Shown: positions 6,448-9,339 of the stretch, in pieces
Layout of the letters: the number at the start of each line of letters is the position of its first letter
Position numbering within the stretch: the first letter of the stretch is position 1
Assembly (NCBI GenBank): GCA_021812735.1
Contig: JAKAMV010000329.1
Coordinates: 1-9,339 of the forward strand
Direction of reading: 5' to 3'
Length of the DNA stretch: 9,339 nucleotides
From: Chloroflexota bacterium
Lineage (GTDB): Bacteria; Chloroflexota; Limnocylindria; Limnocylindrales; CSP1-4
The notes under the pieces: model-generated
The model's input: the letters and a program-made list of their open reading frames with translations, nothing else
What the model was told of the DNA's origin: nothing
Database searches by the model: none
Translations under genes and position numbers: made by a program

Positions 6448-6459
6448 CGGCCGGCGGCA

Positions 6460-7473
6460 CTAGTCGCCGTAGCCCTCCGGGTGCGCCTGCCGCCACGCCC
6501 AGGCCGAGCCGATCATCTCCTCGAGCGTGGACCGCCGCGGCGTCCAGCGCAGCAGCTCGCCGGCCCGCGCGCTCGACGCGACCAGCACGGGCGGATCGCC
6601 TGCCCGGCGCGGCCCGACCGAGTGCGGGATCGGCCGCCCCACGACTGCCTCTGCCGCGCGCAGGACGTCCTTCACAGAGAACCCGGTCTCCGTGCCCAGG
6701 TTGGCGATCGCGGGTTCCGCGGGGCCGCCGCCGACCGGACCCGAGCGGGCGTCGGCGGGGTCGGTCGCGAGCAGCGCCGCGACGTGGGCGTCGGCCAGGT
6801 CCTCGACGTGGATGTAGTCGCGGATCGGCGTGCCGTCGGGCGTCGGGTAGTCATCCCCGAACAGCGTGAGCGGGGGGCCGCCCTGCGCCGCCCGCAGCAC
6901 GTTCGGGATGAGGTGCGTCTCCGGGCGGTGCACCTCGCCCAGGCGCTTGGTGGCGCCGGCCACGTTGAAGTAGCGCAGGATCACGCTCCGCAGGCCGTAC
7001 GCGGCGCCGTACCAGCGGAGGGCGCCCTCGAAGGCGCGCTTGGTCTCGCCATACGGGTTGATCGGGCGCAGGGGCGCGTCCTCGCGGATGGGCGTGGCGT
7101 CGGGCACGCCGTACGTGGCCGCGGTCGATGAGAAGACGACGCGCAGCACGCCGGCGGCGCGCGCCGCCTCGAGCAGGGCCACCCCGCCGACCACGTTCTC
7201 GCGGTAGTACTTCGCGGGGTCCGACATGCTCTCGCCGACGAGGGATCGGGCAGCACAGTGCAGGATCGCGTCGACGTGCTCGCGCTCGAGCAGGCCCCGG
7301 GTGGCCGCCTCGTCCGCATAGGTCCCCGTGACCAGCCGCGCCGCCGGGTTCGGGACCGCGGCGTGGCCCGTGGACACATCGTCGAGCACGACCACCTCGT
7401 GGCCCGCGGCGATGAGCGCGTCCACGGACACGCCCCCGACATAGCCGGCGCCGCCGGTGACCAGGACCTTCAC
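6460..7473 (-). CDS. galE: UDP-glucose 4-epimerase
   Basis: Interconverts UDP-glucose and UDP-galactose using bound NAD, supplying galactose units for envelope polysaccharides and linking to the UDP-glucose pool. This 337-residue extended-SDR protein has the Rossmann TGGAGYVGG (6-14), the acidic DD (31-32) ending strand 2, SSTAATYG (115-122) with Thr117 at the catalytic Ser/Thr position, the YGETK dyad (Tyr141, Lys145), RYFNVAGA (167-174 region), the IRDYIHVEDLADAH stretch and RRAGDPP near the C-terminus. Length is standard. The start is GTG at 7473, supported by a strong GAGGTGG site, and it overlaps the upstream TPR gene stop as GTGA. It is the last gene of the cca-TPR-galE unit. Other sugar epimerases of this superfamily cannot be fully excluded, but the GalE match is good. 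Confidence 0.93.
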   Translation of the reverse strand: MKVLVTGGAGYVGGVSVDALIAAGHEVVVLDDVSTGHAAVPNPAARLVTGTYADEAATRGLLEREHVDAILHCAARSLVGESMSDPAKYYRENVVGGVALLEAARAAGVLRVVFSSTAATYGVPDATPIREDAPLRPINPYGETKRAFEGALRWYGAAYGLRSVILRYFNVAGATKRLGEVHRPETHLIPNVLRAAQGGPPLTLFGDDYPTPDGTPIRDYIHVEDLADAHVAALLATDPADARSGPVGGGPAEPAIANLGTETGFSVKDVLRAAEAVVGRPIPHSVGPRRAGDPPVLVASSARAGELLRWTPRRSTLEEMIGSAWAWRQAHPEGYGD

Positions 7474-7760
7474 GGAACCACCTCGCGATCGGGCAGGGCC
7501 TCGCCCCGCGTCATGAGCACTTCCTCCAGACGTTGGGCCAGCCGGATTGCGGCGGCGTTCTCCGGATCGATCTCCAGCGCGCGCCAGGCCAGCTGCAGCG
7601 CGCCCGCATCGTCCCCTCGGTCGAGGGCCACGCGCGACAGCCCGGTCACGGCAATGGAGTTGCGCGGATCGGCGTCGAACGCCTGGCTGTACAGGCGCTC
7701 AGCCCGGTCCAGCAGGCCCATCCCCAGCGCCTGCTCCGCCTGGAGCAGCACCTCCATCAC
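7470..7760 (-). CDS. Small TPR-repeat protein
   Basis: A 96-residue soluble protein made mainly of two tetratricopeptide repeats, about residues 4-35 (LLDRAERLYSQAFDADPRN, 16-34) and 36-69 (DDAGALQLAWRALEIDPEN, 50-68), followed by a short helix and tail. The A/L/G and DP(R/E)N turns are typical of TPR. Such proteins usually mediate protein-protein contacts; no partner can be named. Two starts are possible and nested: GTG at 7760, overlapping the cca stop as GTGA, or ATG at 7757, overlapping by one base as TGATG. The two differ by one residue. It sits between cca and galE with 4-base overlaps on both sides, so it is almost certainly translated as part of that operon. Confidence 0.82.
   Translation of the reverse strand: MMEVLLQAEQALGMGLLDRAERLYSQAFDADPRNSIAVTGLSRVALDRGDDAGALQLAWRALEIDPENAAAIRLAQRLEEVLMTRGEALPDREVVP
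7478..7484 (-). promoter_or_regulatory. Shine-Dalgarno site fixing the galE GTG start
   Basis: On the minus strand GAGGTGG lies 4 bases before the GTG at 7473, inside the end of the TPR gene. It is the strongest ribosome site seen in the window and confirms the GTG start with its 4-base overlap. Confidence 0.65.
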
Positions 7761-9106
7761 GACGGGCTCGCCGCGTCTTCGTACATCTCGGCAAGGATGC
7801 CCTGCGCGAGCAGCATGAGCGAGCCCCGCTCGTTGAGGGCGGGGTCCGCGATGACCCGGTCCAGCAGCTCGTCGATGACCCTGCCCAGCCGGGGACCCGG
7901 CGTCAGGCCCAGTTCCGCAATCAGGTCGTGGCCGTTGACCGCGAGGGCAGCGCGGTCGAGCGGGTGCGCGGCGTGGAGCTCCTGCTCGACGCGGGCGCGG
8001 AAGGCCATCGTGTCCGGGTGGTCGGGATCACCGCCGCTGCCGGTGGCGTCCGCGCGGCGGAGCGCGAACAGCGCGTCGATGCGCTCGGCGCCGATGCGCT
8101 TGATGAACCTCCGGATCGCCGCGTCGGTGGCGTCGGGATCCACCTGGAACATGTGGTGGCGCACGAGGTGGACCACCTCCTCCGCCGGCGCGCGCGGGTA
8201 GCGGAGACGGCGGAGGAGCGCCTCGGCCAGCGAGGCGCCGACCGACTCATGGTGCGGGAAGCGCCCCCCTGCGAGCGTGGCAGGCTTGCCGATGTCATGG
8301 AGCAGGGCCGCCAGCCTGACCACGGGCCGTTCCGCGGGCGCGGCGTCCACGGTCCGCATGGTGTGTGCCCAGAGGTCCTCGCCGGGGATCTTGTGCTGGG
8401 GGATGCCGCGCTGGGCGGCCAGCTCGGGCGAGAGCACCGCCAGGAGGCCGGTCTGCTCGGCGAGCGACAGGCCCACCGACGGCCGCGGCGCCGCCAGCAG
8501 CTTCTCGAGCTCCGCCCCGATCCGCTCCCCGGAGAGGTGGGCCACGAGCCCCGCGTTGGCGGTGATGGCGGCCAGGGTGGCGGGCTCGACCGCGAGGTCG
8601 AGCGTGGCCGCGAGTCGCGCGGCCCGCACCATGCGCAGCGCGTCCTCGCGGAAGCGGGCATCCGGGTCGCCCACCGAGCGCAGGATTCGCGCCTCGAGGT
8701 CCACGCGCCCGTCGAACGGATCCACCAGCTCGTTGGCCACCTCTCTTGGGCGGCGGCCCCAGGCCATCGCGTTCACCGTGAAGTCCCGGCGCGCGAGGTC
8801 CTCCAGGATGTCGTCCCCGAACTCCAGCCGGTGCGGCCGCCGGAAGTCCGCGTACTCGTGCTCGAGCCGGAAGGTGGTGACCTCGAACACCTGCTGGTCG
8901 CGGCGGACGGCGACGGTCCCAAAGCGGTTCTCGTAGACGGCTCCGGGGAACAGCTCCACCAGGCGGTCGGGGCGCGCGTCCGTGGCGAGGTCCCAGTCGG
9001 CCGGCTCGCGGCCGAGCAGCGCGTCGCGCAGCGACCCGCCGACCACATACGCCGCGTGGCCGGCGTCGACGAGCCGGCCGATCAGGTCGTGGACGGCCGT
9101 CGGCAC
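7757..9106 (-). CDS. cca: CCA tRNA nucleotidyltransferase / poly(A) polymerase family with HD domain
   Basis: A class II nucleotidyltransferase that adds or repairs the 3' CCA end of tRNAs. The 449 residues show the GGSLRDALLGR motif (23-33), the catalytic DWD (Asp37, Asp39) with LATDA, RRDFTVNAMA (106-115, motif B), DPFDGRVDLEARILR (129-143, motif C), FREDALRMVRAARLAA (152-167, motif D) and SGERIGAELEKLL (192-204, motif E). An HD phosphohydrolase domain follows: ALLHDIGK (267-274), FPHHESVG (283-290) and LVRHHM (314-319). HD-bearing family members are known with 2',3'-cyclic phosphodiesterase or phosphatase activity. CCA-adding versus A-adding specificity cannot be read safely. The GTG at 9106 is the only in-frame start inside the window, but it has no Shine-Dalgarno site and the frame is open up to the edge. 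The true start may therefore lie beyond 9339. Confidence 0.92.
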   Translation of the reverse strand: MPTAVHDLIGRLVDAGHAAYVVGGSLRDALLGREPADWDLATDARPDRLVELFPGAVYENRFGTVAVRRDQQVFEVTTFRLEHEYADFRRPHRLEFGDDILEDLARRDFTVNAMAWGRRPREVANELVDPFDGRVDLEARILRSVGDPDARFREDALRMVRAARLAATLDLAVEPATLAAITANAGLVAHLSGERIGAELEKLLAAPRPSVGLSLAEQTGLLAVLSPELAAQRGIPQHKIPGEDLWAHTMRTVDAAPAERPVVRLAALLHDIGKPATLAGGRFPHHESVGASLAEALLRRLRYPRAPAEEVVHLVRHHMFQVDPDATDAAIRRFIKRIGAERIDALFALRRADATGSGGDPDHPDTMAFRARVEQELHAAHPLDRAALAVNGHDLIAELGLTPGPRLGRVIDELLDRVIADPALNERGSLMLLAQGILAEMYEDAASPS

Positions 9107-9339
9107 GACGGCGTCGAGGTCGAGCTTCCCCGGCTCGGCCTCGCCCGGCTCGGCCCCACTCTGGCCGTTATCGCGCCGGTCGGTATCGCGCCGGTCGGCA
9201 GCGGGCGCCGCCGCCGTGCCCGGCTCGGCCGCGGGCGGCTCGTCCTCGCTCTGGTCGGTATCGCGCCGGTCAGTCGCGGGCGGCGCGGCCGTGCCCGGCT
9301 CGTCCTCGGGCGGCCCGGCCGCTGGTGTCGCGGCATTCA
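9107..9339 (-). other. In-frame acidic, Pro/Ala-rich tract upstream of cca; possible N-terminal extension
   Basis: This stretch is open in the cca frame to the window edge and contains no start codon in that frame. It would encode about 77 residues rich in Ala, Pro, Glu, Asp and Arg with repeated DEPGTAA, EPGTAAAPAADRRDTD and DRRD blocks, ending LDLDAV just before the cca domain. It looks like a disordered linker. Either cca has a long low-complexity N-terminus or a separate upstream frame runs into it. A 84-codon Arg-rich frame over the same bases starting at 9336 looks like a shadow. Confidence 0.5.
9169..9273. repeat. 15-base direct repeats with 75-base longer periodicity
   Basis: TATCGCGCCGGTCGG occurs back to back at 9169-9183 and 9184-9198. 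It recurs with one change (TATCGCGCCGGTCAG) at 9259-9273, exactly 75 bases after the second copy. GTGCCCGGCTCG follows the later copies at 9216-9227 and 9291-9302. The spacings are multiples of 3, so they preserve the reading frame, and the repeats encode DRRDT-type units in the cca frame. They suggest an expandable coding repeat. Confidence 0.65.

Noticed and set aside
6448..6459. Possible bidirectional terminator between the transporter and galE
   Set aside because: Only 12 bases separate the two stop codons and no stem with flanking T/A tract is visible.
5004..6869. Plus-strand open frame (621 codons) overlapping the transporter
   Set aside because: It is a shadow frame of the UMF1 gene and antisense galE, lacks membrane segments and any family motif.
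9082..9336. Small Arg-rich minus-strand frame beginning ATG at 9336
   Set aside because: It resembles a shadow of the cca-frame repeat tract, ends inside cca, and has no recognisable domain; the cca frame gives the more protein-like reading.

Overview
This is a very GC-rich (roughly 70% by eye), gene-dense bacterial window. Start codons are mixed ATG/GTG and genes in an operon often overlap by a few bases. Gene content and style suggest a Chloroflexota or Actinomycetota lineage; this is an inference, since no rRNA or other firm marker is present. I see no tRNA, rRNA, CRISPR, insertion sequence or phage gene.

Region 1 (1-4197, minus strand) reads from right to left as a compact three-gene unit. 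It holds a GT-A glycosyltransferase resembling mannosylglycerate/glucosylglycerate synthases, then a 640-residue fusion of two UspA-type domains to a glucosyl-3-phosphoglycerate synthase (GpgS, GT81), then a glycerate kinase cut by the window start. The first two overlap by 4 bases and the third follows after 52 bases. Together they point to a glycerate-based sugar compound: glucosylglycerate, mannosylglycerate or mannosylglucosylglycerate as compatible solute or polysaccharide primer. The usual GpgP phosphatase is not in the window.

Region 2 (4198-5187) holds a small minus-strand protein built like the adenylation domain of an ATP-dependent DNA ligase but without the catalytic lysine, so probably a pseudoenzyme. 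It may head the region 1 operon. A 183-base divergent intergenic region follows.

Region 3 (5188-6447, plus strand) is a UMF1-family (Atg22-like) MFS transporter, the only plus-strand gene. It converges on galE with 12 bases between the stop codons.

Region 4 (6460-9339, minus strand) is a tightly overlapping set read right to left: a CCA tRNA nucleotidyltransferase/HD protein (cca), a 96-residue TPR protein and UDP-glucose 4-epimerase (galE). Ahead of the usual cca start, the reading frame stays open to the window edge. That stretch encodes an acidic, Pro/Ala-rich repeat tract that may be an N-terminal extension.

The points most worth following are the UspA-UspA-GpgS fusion, its pairing with a second glycerate-type glycosyltransferase and a glycerate kinase, and the lysine-less ligase-like protein beside them.
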